Below, in pieces: positions 50,538 to 59,900 of a stretch of 64,000 nucleotides of DNA. Source of the DNA: DASYKT01 sp963718105 (GTDB lineage Bacteria; Acidobacteriota; Blastocatellia; Pyrinomonadales; Pyrinomonadaceae); assembly GCA_963718105.1 (NCBI GenBank), contig OY970352.1, positions 558,001-622,000 of the forward strand, in the 5' to 3' direction. The position numbers and the translations under genes are program-made. The notes under the pieces were generated by a model. It made no database searches. It had not been told where the DNA came from and saw only the letters and a list, made by a program, of their open reading frames with translations. How positions within the stretch are numbered: position 1 is the stretch's first letter; each line of letters starts with the position of its first letter.

Positions 50538-51905
50538 CTACTTCAGCTTTTCGGCAAAATCAAAATCGGTCTTATCTTTATAAGCAAAAAGTTCTTTTCG
50601 GCGCTGAAAGTCCTCATACATCCGGTCATAGGTCGCGAATAAAAAGTCGGTCGACTTTTCGCGGGTATTTTCACGCGCGGTCTCGATCGCCGCGGCGATC
50701 TTTCGCTGCCTGATCTCGGGGTTTTCGGTTACTTCTTTGATCGCGGCGGCAAAACCCGGGGCATCAGTCGCTGCGGCGGTTCCCACCAGCCAGGCATTCT
50801 CCTGTGTCGCGTAAGAAAGCAGCCCGCCCGCGTTTGGAGCAACGACCGGCACACCCGAAGCCATTGCTTCGAGCGGGGCGATCCCAAACGGCTCGCGCGG
50901 GTTCGGGTGCAGGAAAACATCGGCGCTGGCGTAATAATTCGCCAAAGTTTCTTTATCGAGATGCCCGAGCTGAATTATTTTACCCGGAAACCTTTTCTCA
51001 GTTTCTTTTTGCAGCCATTCGGCCTGCGGCCCGGCGCCCGCCACGAGCAGGCGATAATCACGCGCGTCGTTTTTCAGGATGTCCATCAGATCGGGAAGCA
51101 AGCCGATATTTTTTTCCGGCGAGATACGGCCGGCGTATAAAAGCATCACCGCGTCATCGGGGATACCGGCGCGCTCGCGCATTTCGCGCTTCACATCTTC
51201 CGACTTGCGGCGGGGACTAAAATATTCGGCATCGACGCCGCGCGGGCAGACGGAAATACGTTCCTTATGGTCAACTTTCGCGGCTTTGAAAAATCGCCAA
51301 CACCAATTCAGAAAACCTTCCGAACGCCCCGGGTTTTTTTCTTTTTCGACCGACCGGTAAAACTCCTCAGCGGTATAAACGGAATTCGCAATATGAAAAT
51401 CGTAGATCGCGAAATTATAGTTTCCCATCACGCGCCGCGAAAACCATTTGCCCAATTTTCCTTTGCTCAAAAACGAAGCGACATTGTCGTCCATTCGCTC
51501 GCAAGAGAAGTGGACCAGCATCGGGCGGCCAAGTTTTTTGAAATTGTCGGTGTGGATCATCGCCGCCATCATGCTCAGAGAATATTTATCGCAGACCTCG
51601 ACCATATCCGGCATTTCTTCCAGCAAAATTTCCCGGATGCGGGTGTCTTTGAGCATATACTGCCAGGGCATTATCATCCGGTAGCGTTTATCGAAAATAG
51701 GCGACTTTCGCGCGGGAATGTAATAGATGCGGGCGAATTCGTTGACGTCTTCGATCTCTTCTTTTTCACCGGGAACGATCAGGCGCACGTAGCGGCGATG
51801 GCGCAGCGCGGCCGCCAGCAAATTGTTATAGCTGGTGCTGATACCACCGGAATTTTTGTGATAGTAGTTGGTAAGGTGAACTGATTTGATAGGACTGCTG
51901 CTCAC
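50538..51905 (-). CDS. GT4-family glycosyltransferase
   Basis: 455 residues, GT-B fold. N-terminal acceptor loop: YYHKNSGGISTSYNNLLAA. C-terminal donor part: LLYAGRISPEKNIGLLPDLM, VAGAGPQAEWL and the E-x7-E signature EPFGIAPLEAMASGVPVVAP. The N-terminal domain is unusual in length because of a helical insertion about residues 150-210. Donor and acceptor unknown. It follows the predicted membrane gene at 51911 in the same direction with a 5-base gap and is within the lipid-related minus-strand cluster. Confidence 0.88.
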   Translation of the reverse strand: MSSSPIKSVHLTNYYHKNSGGISTSYNNLLAAALRHRRYVRLIVPGEKEEIEDVNEFARIYYIPARKSPIFDKRYRMIMPWQYMLKDTRIREILLEEMPDMVEVCDKYSLSMMAAMIHTDNFKKLGRPMLVHFSCERMDDNVASFLSKGKLGKWFSRRVMGNYNFAIYDFHIANSVYTAEEFYRSVEKEKNPGRSEGFLNWCWRFFKAAKVDHKERISVCPRGVDAEYFSPRRKSEDVKREMRERAGIPDDAVMLLYAGRISPEKNIGLLPDLMDILKNDARDYRLLVAGAGPQAEWLQKETEKRFPGKIIQLGHLDKETLANYYASADVFLHPNPREPFGIAPLEAMASGVPVVAPNAGGLLSYATQENAWLVGTAAATDAPGFAAAIKEVTENPEIRQRKIAAAIETARENTREKSTDFLFATYDRMYEDFQRRKELFAYKDKTDFDFAEKLK

Positions 51906-51910
51906 TAGAT

Positions 51911-52726
51911 CTATGCATCCTGATGACGCAGCTTGCGGAAATTAAATAAGGCGATCAAGGCGACGGAAATTATTATCAATACAAAAACGGAAACCCCCGT
52001 GACGACCCCCCAATTAACCTTTCCGCGCAGAATGCCTACGACCAGGCCCAATCCCGCGCTCGTCGTTAAGGTTGAAAAAATAGAAACAACATAACGGCCG
52101 TTCCGGATCATCTCCCAGACTTTCCAGGGAACGAAGAAAATGAATTGAGTGGTTATCAAGGGGAATTTCTTGAGATCTTTAAAGAGCGATTGCTGCTTTT
52201 CGTCCTTGACCAGCATCGCACCGCGCCGCATTGCAAACAGATTGAATACCGCGGAAATGGCGGAAACTATCACAGAGGCAATGATAGCTTTTCCTTTGCC
52301 GCTGGTCCCCGCGTAATGGTCGTATGCCGTCTGCACCAAAAATTCGATCACGTGGCTGAGAAAAGCCAACATCAGAGGAACGGTAAGCACAGCCTGCCAC
52401 GCCGGTTCGACACGGGTGTATGCCTGAATGATCGCGCCGCTGATACCGCCGAAAAGCATGCGGAAAATGAACTGCGCCAGCATCGCGCCGATGGCAAAGA
52501 TCAAGGCCTCTTTTTTCCAGAGATATGCTCCGAGAAAGATCAGCGAGCGCATAAAGGCGCTTAGGAGCCCGGCCTTCCAATTCCAGCGCCACAACACTGC
52601 GTCCAGCGGATCGTGAAGCAGATAACGCGACACCCCGCCGACGGTAGTCATATCGTAATTGATCTCCGATTTTTCTTTACCTGACATATGGATAACTAGG
52701 GCCAACGTATTTAAGACACGCTCCAT
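51911..52726 (-). CDS. Predicted membrane protein, unknown
   Basis: 271 residues from the first ATG, or 258 from ATG 52687 (MSGKEKSEINYD); neither has a strong Shine-Dalgarno. Hydrophobic segments are visible at AFMRSLIFLGAYLW, FAIGAMLAQFIFRMLF, AVLTVPLMLAFLSHVIEFLV, AIIASVIVSAISAVFNLF and three more near the C-terminus. No family recognised. It lies between the two GT4 genes, so a role in glycolipid export or as a membrane partner is possible, but this is inference. Confidence 0.65.
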   Translation of the reverse strand: MERVLNTLALVIHMSGKEKSEINYDMTTVGGVSRYLLHDPLDAVLWRWNWKAGLLSAFMRSLIFLGAYLWKKEALIFAIGAMLAQFIFRMLFGGISGAIIQAYTRVEPAWQAVLTVPLMLAFLSHVIEFLVQTAYDHYAGTSGKGKAIIASVIVSAISAVFNLFAMRRGAMLVKDEKQQSLFKDLKKFPLITTQFIFFVPWKVWEMIRNGRYVVSIFSTLTTSAGLGLVVGILRGKVNWGVVTGVSVFVLIIISVALIALFNFRKLRHQDA

Positions 52727-52792
52727 AACTGTCGCGTTTCTGCCTTTGCCGCTAAACTCCTGAGCTTAGCAGGAATCGCAGCTATAACAAAA

Positions 52793-54016
52793 TCATACCT
52801 GCGCTGTTTCAGCGGCTGCGGCTGCGTTCTTTCTCTCTTCCGCAATTATCAAAGTTTCGCCGTAGGCCTGGTAGACCTTTTCGAACACCGAATCCCATGA
52901 GCGTTCGTGAGCAAATTCACGGGCGGCTTTTTTCATTTTCGACAATTTCTCTTGATCGTCGAGCAATTCCAGGCTGTACCGGGAGAATTCTTCAGGGCTT
53001 TCAGCGATAAACCCGCTCACTCCATGCCGGATAATAAATTTAGGACCGCCTCCATCGCTGACTATCGCGGGAACGCCGGAAGCGTTGGCTTCCTGCACCA
53101 CATTGCCAAAGGCATCGGTCATCGAAGGGAAAACAAAAACATCCATGTTGGCATAAGCTTCGGCGAGCTCTTCCCCGGCTAGAAATCCGGTGAATTTGGC
53201 GGTCTTCATATTCTGGCTTAGCCATTCACGCTCGGTGCCCTCGCCGACGATGAGAAATTCAAAATTCGTCCTGCCGGCGTCTAATAAGGTCTTTTCGATC
53301 TTCGCCAGCAAGCGGACATCTTTTTCCGCGCGCAGCCGGCCGACAAATCCCAGGCGTATTTTTCCGTCATCAATCGTACGTTTTTCCGGCGTTAAAAAAT
53401 TAGTGTCCACACCGCGCTGCATCAATCGCGATTGCCTGCCCGTGCCGCTGCCTAACATATCCACCAATTCCTGGTTAGGAGAGAGCACCATTTTGGCCAT
53501 CTTGTAATACAAGACCGAACCGGCCAGAATTTTTCGCTCCGCAAAACCGGTCAGCGAATTTCGCGTCGAATCGGGAAGAAAGCGGAACATTTTGTCTAAG
53601 CGGCGCGCGGCAAATTCGTGAATATTCGTATGCCACGAGGCCAGCAGCGGGATCTGTCTTTTCCAGGCGAGATAGGCGCCGATGATGCTGACGTCGTTGA
53701 GCCCGGTGATGTGGATCACGTCGGGGCCAAAACTGTCCAGCTCTTTGGCGATGCGGCTTAAATGGCGATTGAAAAACGGATCGTAGCTGAGGTCTTCGTC
53801 GAGAGAAAAAGAAAGCCGGGAACGCTTGAGACAAAATTCCGTGTACTCGCCGTTCCTTAAGATCTCCGTTTTCTTATCGGCGTGAATGCAAAGAAACGGG
53901 TAGCCTTTCCGGCGGGCAAAATCGGTAAGCTTGTTGCTGGTTAGAGCGACCCCGTTAACTTCCGTATAGGAATCGGGAAAGAATGCGATGCGTAGATCTT
54001 CTCTCACTTTAAACAC
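52793..54016 (-). CDS. GT4-family glycosyltransferase, lipid-glycosyltransferase-like
   Basis: 407 residues. N-terminal RIAFFPDSYTEVNGVALTSN is the start of the group that includes diacylglycerol and sulfoquinovosyl transferases and MgtA. Then PDVIHITGLNDVSI and SWHTNIHEFAARR. Donor domain: LGFVGRLRAEKDVRLLAKIE, LIVGEGTEREWL and DAFGNVVQEANASGVPAIVSDGG, in which the first glutamate of the E-x7-E motif is replaced by aspartate. Neighbours (BtaAB, PHP hydrolase) point to lipid glycosylation. The exact lipid is unknown. Confidence 0.85.
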   Translation of the reverse strand: MFKVREDLRIAFFPDSYTEVNGVALTSNKLTDFARRKGYPFLCIHADKKTEILRNGEYTEFCLKRSRLSFSLDEDLSYDPFFNRHLSRIAKELDSFGPDVIHITGLNDVSIIGAYLAWKRQIPLLASWHTNIHEFAARRLDKMFRFLPDSTRNSLTGFAERKILAGSVLYYKMAKMVLSPNQELVDMLGSGTGRQSRLMQRGVDTNFLTPEKRTIDDGKIRLGFVGRLRAEKDVRLLAKIEKTLLDAGRTNFEFLIVGEGTEREWLSQNMKTAKFTGFLAGEELAEAYANMDVFVFPSMTDAFGNVVQEANASGVPAIVSDGGGPKFIIRHGVSGFIAESPEEFSRYSLELLDDQEKLSKMKKAAREFAHERSWDSVFEKVYQAYGETLIIAEERKNAAAAAETAQV

Positions 54017-54093
54017 ATAAAAAGCGAACAGCGTTAATAAAAGCCTGAAAAGTGCTTCTCGAGTGACTGTTCGCTGGGATCCTGCTCAAAACA

Positions 54094-55329
54094 CTATGCA
54101 ATTTTAGACTTCAGGTCCGGCGCCGCAGAGTTATCTTCGAATGCCTGCGATGATGAAACCGCAAAATTTGCCGGGACAATATCTTTTTTAGACCTGAGCA
54201 TAGAAAACATCGGGCGCATGGAATTGTGGCCCAGGGCGCTCAGCGTCCAGTTAGCGGCCCGCAGCCATCTCGGCCCGCCGCGTTTCCAATAGAACGAAAG
54301 CGGATTGATGCCGCGGTCGTCAATTCGAACAAAAACCCGCTGGATCCATTTCTGCCGGTCTTCGGGAAAATCCGGGTAATGTTTCAGGATCTCAGAAAAA
54401 GACTGCATCTGCCGCCACGCCAGGGGCTGATAATAATGCGGCATCAGGACGACCTGGCTGAATTTATCGTGCCGGATCTGCTCGACGAACTCCGGAAAGG
54501 TGCTGACCGTGGTCAGGTTAACCACCGAATTCGGCTGGCAGCCGTGCCGGTCGCCGCCGGAAACGACGGGGAAGCCGTGAGCTTCGGCCAGCTCGAGCAC
54601 CGCTTTGTTTTCAGACCAGGTGCGAAAACCGTTGATCTCAAAAGCGTGTATCCATTGGCCGTGCTCTTTGATAAAAGCATCGAGCAAGATCTGGTGGCGT
54701 TCTCTGCCGACCATCTCGATATCCCAGATCGGGTGATTGAAAACCACCAGTACTTCAGGGATCTCGTTGAGCATCGCAAAAAGCTCGTGCAGGCGGTTTT
54801 CCCCGAAAACCAATCCGCGCTTTTTCGCGAAGGTGAAATCGAGCAGATCTTTTGTTATTTCATCGGCGCGCTCGCCGGGAAGATTGTGAATGCCGAGATG
54901 GAAAAAGCCGTAATCATAGGGAACCGTCCACTCCAGCGAAATAGGGGCCGTTTTGGCGTCATCGCGCTCGGCGCGTATCTTTTGATTGGCCGAGATCTCG
55001 TCGTGATCGGTCAGCGAAACTAAAGCGTCGAGGCCGATCTGGTCCTGTATCTGCGCGCGTTCGATGTCATAAACCTGATGAGCGGTAAGCGGCGGCGTCC
55101 AATGGTTTTCCGAAAAATCCATCTCCTTGCCGTAGTTCTTGATAAAGCGCTTGCTTTCCCACGCCCAGAATAAATTAATGATCGGCAGTTTCTGTGCATA
55201 ATGCGGCACAAAATCAAGCATTTCCCGTGAATGCTGCGTATGGCAATGCATAGAAACGCCCGATTTGAAAGACCCTTTCAAATTAAGGTTGTTTTCTAAG
55301 ATATGCAGGCGGGTCAGCTTTAAGTTCAT
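54094..55329 (-). CDS. PHP-domain-like metallohydrolase
   Basis: 411 residues from ATG 55329, which follows a ggggaag site; the earlier ATG (55353) contains that site in its coding part. Metal ligands of the PHP fold are visible: SMHCHTQHS, SLTDHDEIS, VVFNHPIWDIE and SGGDRHG, in that order. PHP proteins are phosphoesterases or nucleases; DNA polymerase-associated types and histidinol phosphatases are not indicated by this sequence. It is first in the minus-strand set with the two GT4 genes, so it may act on a sugar- or lipid-phosphate. The C-terminal 60 residues look disordered. Confidence 0.75.
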   Translation of the reverse strand: MNLKLTRLHILENNLNLKGSFKSGVSMHCHTQHSREMLDFVPHYAQKLPIINLFWAWESKRFIKNYGKEMDFSENHWTPPLTAHQVYDIERAQIQDQIGLDALVSLTDHDEISANQKIRAERDDAKTAPISLEWTVPYDYGFFHLGIHNLPGERADEITKDLLDFTFAKKRGLVFGENRLHELFAMLNEIPEVLVVFNHPIWDIEMVGRERHQILLDAFIKEHGQWIHAFEINGFRTWSENKAVLELAEAHGFPVVSGGDRHGCQPNSVVNLTTVSTFPEFVEQIRHDKFSQVVLMPHYYQPLAWRQMQSFSEILKHYPDFPEDRQKWIQRVFVRIDDRGINPLSFYWKRGGPRWLRAANWTLSALGHNSMRPMFSMLRSKKDIVPANFAVSSSQAFEDNSAAPDLKSKIA

Positions 55330-55514
55330 CGGATTATTTCTTCCCCAAAACATTATAATGTATCAAATTTAGCGAAAAGTGTAAATTTTACGGGGCATGA
55401 AGTACAGGTCATTAAAAATAGATGCGATCATCACCGAAAACGTTGACAAGAGATTTCGAGTGAGTAAAAAGGTGACACCTGTAAGATGTATATTTTTCAA
55501 TTCCTTACATCTTT

Positions 55515-56120
55515 TTAGAGAGTATTTTTGCCGGTCATCTCGGCGATCGCAGACCGCGCCTCCGCTTCCTTTCCGGGTGGGACTGGAACCAGGCAGGTCT
55601 TTTCGATGCGCTCCGTAGTGCGATTTAGACGCATCCATCTCATACATTTGAAATGCAATAACAGCATCTTTTCATTACCTACGTGAATGTGACTTTCGGT
55701 GATCTCAGGTAAACCCCAGCCCCCGAACCATTCAAAGAAAACCCCGTTGACGTCGACCGAAGTTCGGTTGATCAATACCTGACCGATAAGAGTGTTTAAT
55801 TTTTGCTCGTTACTTTTGCGAACAAGCCGATAGATCAGAAAACAAAAACCGAGGAAAAGGCTTCCGACGACCAGGACAAAGGCAGATGCCGCCAGGCTGC
55901 CCGGATGCCCCATCCGATTCGACATAAAAGAGGCCGCGATGGCAAGCAAAACAATGACAACAAATCCTCCAATGAGAACCGTTTTCTCATCTAAAAGACT
56001 GCGGTTTTCAAATTCCAATTTTTCATAGTATCGGAATTCCTTCCACTGTTCGGCGGTAAAGTGCCAATGCGCAAGCGGACCAGAGCCGGTACCAGTGTGT
56101 GATGATGATTTTTCCGCCAT
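55515..56120 (-). CDS. Predicted membrane protein with two helices, unknown function
   Basis: 201 residues. A cytoplasmic N-terminal segment (FTAEQWKEFRYYEKLEFENR) precedes two helices (TVLIGGFVVIVLLAIAAS and AASAFVLVVGSLFLGFCFLIY), and a C-terminal soluble domain resembles YcxB-like or PH-like folds: VDVNGVFFEWFGGWGLPEITESHIHV and LVPVPPGKEAEA. I do not assign a family. It is transcribed away from the DUF4197 gene; the region 55330-55514 between it and the PHP gene shows no gene. Confidence 0.65.
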   Translation of the reverse strand: MAEKSSSHTGTGSGPLAHWHFTAEQWKEFRYYEKLEFENRSLLDEKTVLIGGFVVIVLLAIAASFMSNRMGHPGSLAASAFVLVVGSLFLGFCFLIYRLVRKSNEQKLNTLIGQVLINRTSVDVNGVFFEWFGGWGLPEITESHIHVGNEKMLLLHFKCMRWMRLNRTTERIEKTCLVPVPPGKEAEARSAIAEMTGKNTL

Positions 56121-56234
56121 TTGATGACCTCTATTTATAGAACAGATAGCCGGTGATCACAAGAGATTTGCCGCAAATATTTGCCAATAAAATCCCATCG
56201 AAATATGGTAAAGTTACGGTTCCGGTAAAGAATT

Positions 56235-56966
56235 ATGATGAAGCACATTTCTCTCAAAATGGCGGCATGCGCAGCGCTGCTCATGCCTTTAGGAATAGCG
56301 GTGTCTGCGCAGGTAAAAAAGCCCAAAACAAGCAAGTCGAAAACTACAAAAATCGCGCTTGCTTCACCGTTGCCAAGCAACGATGAGATCGTTTCGGCGT
56401 TCAAGGAGGTTCTTTTGAGCGGGGTTAAGCGCGCCAACAGCGAACTCACCCGCCAGGGCGTCTTTTATAGCGATGCCCGCTACAAGATCCTTATGCCGCC
56501 GGCTACGTGGGCGCTCGAGAAAAAGCTGCGCGGAACGGGATACGGCGACGCGGTCGATGATCTGGTGGTCGCTATGAACCGCGCCGCCGAGCAATCCGTG
56601 GCCGAAGCCGTATTTGTTTTAAGTGACGAGGTCGGGAAAATGACCGCCGAGGACGCTAAAAAGCTGCTGTCAGGACCGAACGATGCCGTGACGCAGTATT
56701 TCCGCCGCTCAGGCGAAAAGGTGCTGCCGGCAAAGACCATCCCGCTGGTGAATACCGCCACCGCGGAGGCAGGTGTGCCTGCGCTGTATAAAGCGCTCGA
56801 AGAAAAGAACGGCGGTAAGATCACGGGCTTTGATATTGATGAATACGTGGCGCAGAAAACCCTGGACGCGATGTTTTTGGTGATAGCCGCCGAAGAAAAA
56901 CGCATCCGCCAAGTACCCGCTGCGCGAACTACCGCGATATTAAAAAAAGTTTTCGCGGATAATTAA
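56235..56966 (+). CDS. DUF4197 secreted protein
   Basis: 243 residues with a signal peptide (MAACAALLMPLGIAVSAQ). DUF4197 pattern: DAVDDLVVAMNRAAEQSVAEA, MTAEDAKKLLSGPNDAVTQYFRR and the end DEYVAQKTLDAMFLVIAAEEKRIRQVPAARTTAILKKVF. Function unknown; family members are periplasmic. Its stop overlaps the stop of the convergent SIR2 gene by four bases, with no room for a terminator between them, so the tail-to-tail overlap suggests the defence gene arrived by recombination close to the stop codon (inference). Confidence 0.9.
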   Translation: MMKHISLKMAACAALLMPLGIAVSAQVKKPKTSKSKTTKIALASPLPSNDEIVSAFKEVLLSGVKRANSELTRQGVFYSDARYKILMPPATWALEKKLRGTGYGDAVDDLVVAMNRAAEQSVAEAVFVLSDEVGKMTAEDAKKLLSGPNDAVTQYFRRSGEKVLPAKTIPLVNTATAEAGVPALYKALEEKNGGKITGFDIDEYVAQKTLDAMFLVIAAEEKRIRQVPAARTTAILKKVFADN

Positions 56967-59900
56967 GTAGATTTTAGTTTTTGTAACTCGTTTTCGGCTT
57001 CGTGCATTCTTAGAAAATAGCCCTGATTTTTAGCCAAATCTTTTGCAGTTTCGAGATAAGACATGCCTAAATCTCGCAACTCTCCTTCTTTCACAAGGGC
57101 ATTCCCTAAAGCCAGCAATCCCACTGTTTGGTGCAGGCAAAGAGAATACTCGTTAGATATTTTTATAGATTCGATCGCCCGGCGCTTGGCAGAGTCGGTA
57201 TCGTTTAGTGCATGAGCCAGCCTGGACATAGCTGATAAAGCCCCGGCCTCGACGCGCCGGATCTTCCCTTTCCTGGCGATCTTTAAGGCCGAGGAATACT
57301 CATTTTGCGCTTCATCGTATTTGCGCTGAGATTTTAAATAGTTCCCGTAGGCGAGGCCGGCATACGCTCGCAGGTCCGGATAATGCGACGCTTCACCGAT
57401 ATGGCGGCTTTGATCTATCTTTAGCTTGGCTTGATCAAATCTTCCCAGTTTGATCAGGAGCTCGCCGTGATAGCAATAAAAGACTCCCCGAGCTCTGGGA
57501 TTATTTTCCATGCCCTCGTAAGCTTTTTCATAATCCTCGTGAGATTCCTCCAAATTTCCCTGAAGGTATTTTACCAGCGCAATGCTTGCTTTCACCCGGC
57601 TGATGAGATTTGGGTCTTTTAGCCGGTTGGCTATCTCGAACGCCCGATCAAGATAGCTCATAGCTATATTCAGTTTACCCAAATGGATAAATGTGGTGCC
57701 AAGGTTAAATTCGGACTGAAACACATAACGTCCGTTTGTGCCTTTATCGATCAGTTTGCTTATTTCCAGTCCCTGGTCCCAGAGCGCAGTGGCATTCAAC
57801 AGATTGCCCATGCTGATCGAGGCAAGTCCGATCTCGTTGTAAACCCAAGCGATCTCATCGGAATATAAAGGGGCGCTCGGCGATTCGCTCAGTCCGATCC
57901 CCTCGGGAGTCGGCTCGTTATGCTTCCATGTTTTCCGTGAAACTTCCCGGGCGGTGTCGTAAATTTTGAGGACCATTTGGAGATACTCTCGATAGTCTCC
58001 CCAGCGCGTCACAGTATTCGCGCAAAACCTGGATCGCAGAATGCTAAACGCTCCCCGGCATAGCTCAAAGCAGATCTTTTCGCCGAGGTAGGGCTCCTTT
58101 TCCTTGGCAAAACGGGCAACCTTCTTCCTTACTTCGTCTTCGTATCTTTTCTCGGCCGTCTCGAGCAGCCTGGTAAATAATCCCCGAGTAGTTTTCACTG
58201 CGGCGGTCGAACCGGGGTCGACGTTTTCCATCGCCGAAGTAAATCCGGGCAACTGAATACTTGGCGACGAATTAAAATTCGACTTATGAAGCGTTTGATG
58301 AACGTAACTTTTGATCAGCGGGTGAACCACATAGCCAAAAACCGCCGATTGATTTTCCGTTTCTCTTTCCAGATAAACCATCTGTACCAGGCTTCTTTTG
58401 ACCAGATCGTCCAGCAGTTTTTTTACCTCAGCTTTTTCTTTCTCGGTTTTCAACTCTTTACCGGTCGCGTCGATAAAACAAACATCCGCTACCTCTCGAC
58501 GTATCGGATGCATAAAGAGGGAAATACGCTCAATGAATTTTTCGACGATATTCTCGTGTTTGCCATAAGAACGTTTTAAGTGAATATCAGCAGTTCGCTC
58601 CTGGCAGGCAATAGCTTCCCTGATAACCCGGGAGGTACGTCGATCGACGGGCGTGTTCGCAATATCCCGCATCAGATTGTCAAACTTTTCCTGCACCTTT
58701 GCGGCCCTCTTTTTGTCTTTGGGATCAGTAAAATATTTGAACATGCCGCGGATAAGAATGATACAGAACATATGTCCTTCGACTAGCGAACAGAGGGCGG
58801 AGAGTTTACGTTCGATCTCTTGATCATCACTGCCTATGTCTGAAAACTCATCTTTATCTTCGAGCAAATATTGTAGCCAGTACCTGGGGGCGGCGACGGT
58901 GATTTTTTCTCTTCTCTCTTTTATGCGTGAAAGTTTTGTGCCTTTGTCGCCTTCGTTTTTCTTGCCTCGGGGCAGAATGTCGAGGGGGAATAATCGCGTG
59001 GTGAGAATTATCCGGCATGCTACCTCTTGATCGGAGATCAGATGAAAAAATCTTTTTACTTCCGGGCTAATAGCCTTACCGTCCATGTTTTCTTCGGTCG
59101 GATTTAGAAGCTTTTCGATGCCGTCAAAGACGATTATCATTTTATCTCGCTTTTTATCCCGTAAGATTTGGGACAATTTTTCGAACCGATCTTCACTTTT
59201 GGAAGCTTTTGCAGCTTCTTCTCCATCGCCGTTGTTCTGATGCTCGTCGATAAATTCAATCAGCCGGTCGATCCCGGTCAGCACGTCATTTGCGTAATAG
59301 GAGTTCCAAAAGACGAAAGTCCAGCCTGTATTGACATTTTTGCCATTTTTGTTTTTCTTTTTTTCGAGTTTTTGCAGATACTGCTGCGTTATCCAGGATT
59401 TGCCTGTTCCGCCGTCACCCAGAATAACTGCCAGCTTCGGGTAATCTGTCAGCCTATCCTTGTCCTTTAAGTCCATGACTTTATCTAAACTGGTTTTCAG
59501 ATCAGAGTAGATCTTGGGGCTGACCGAGACACTTTTGGGGATCTTGATCTCATAATGGTAATAGCTTCCCGGATCTTGTTCAGGGGGGAGTTTGAAATTA
59601 TGCTTCGGGGTTTTGCGAAACATGGGTTTCATCAGTATGCCGTCATACCACTCACGCCAGGCTTGCTCGATCTCGATCAGTTCTCCGCTTAAAGTCTTGA
59701 TCTTGCTCTTTGGATTATCGGGATCTTTTTCGTAAACAGGGATGACATGAAGTCCGTATCTCAAATAAAGAGCGTCGCATTCGTCCTCGACTTCACGCTT
59801 GTTCCCATATCTCCGATTCGGACCCTTAAAATCGGTTTTGGGAATGAAGTTAATACAGAACAACGGATTCCTGACTTTGTCGCGAGGACGGTTAGCGGTA

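Noticed and set aside
54226..55023. 265-residue plus-strand frame opposite the PHP gene
   Set aside because: The minus-strand frame has clear metal-binding motifs; the plus frame has none and reflects codon bias.
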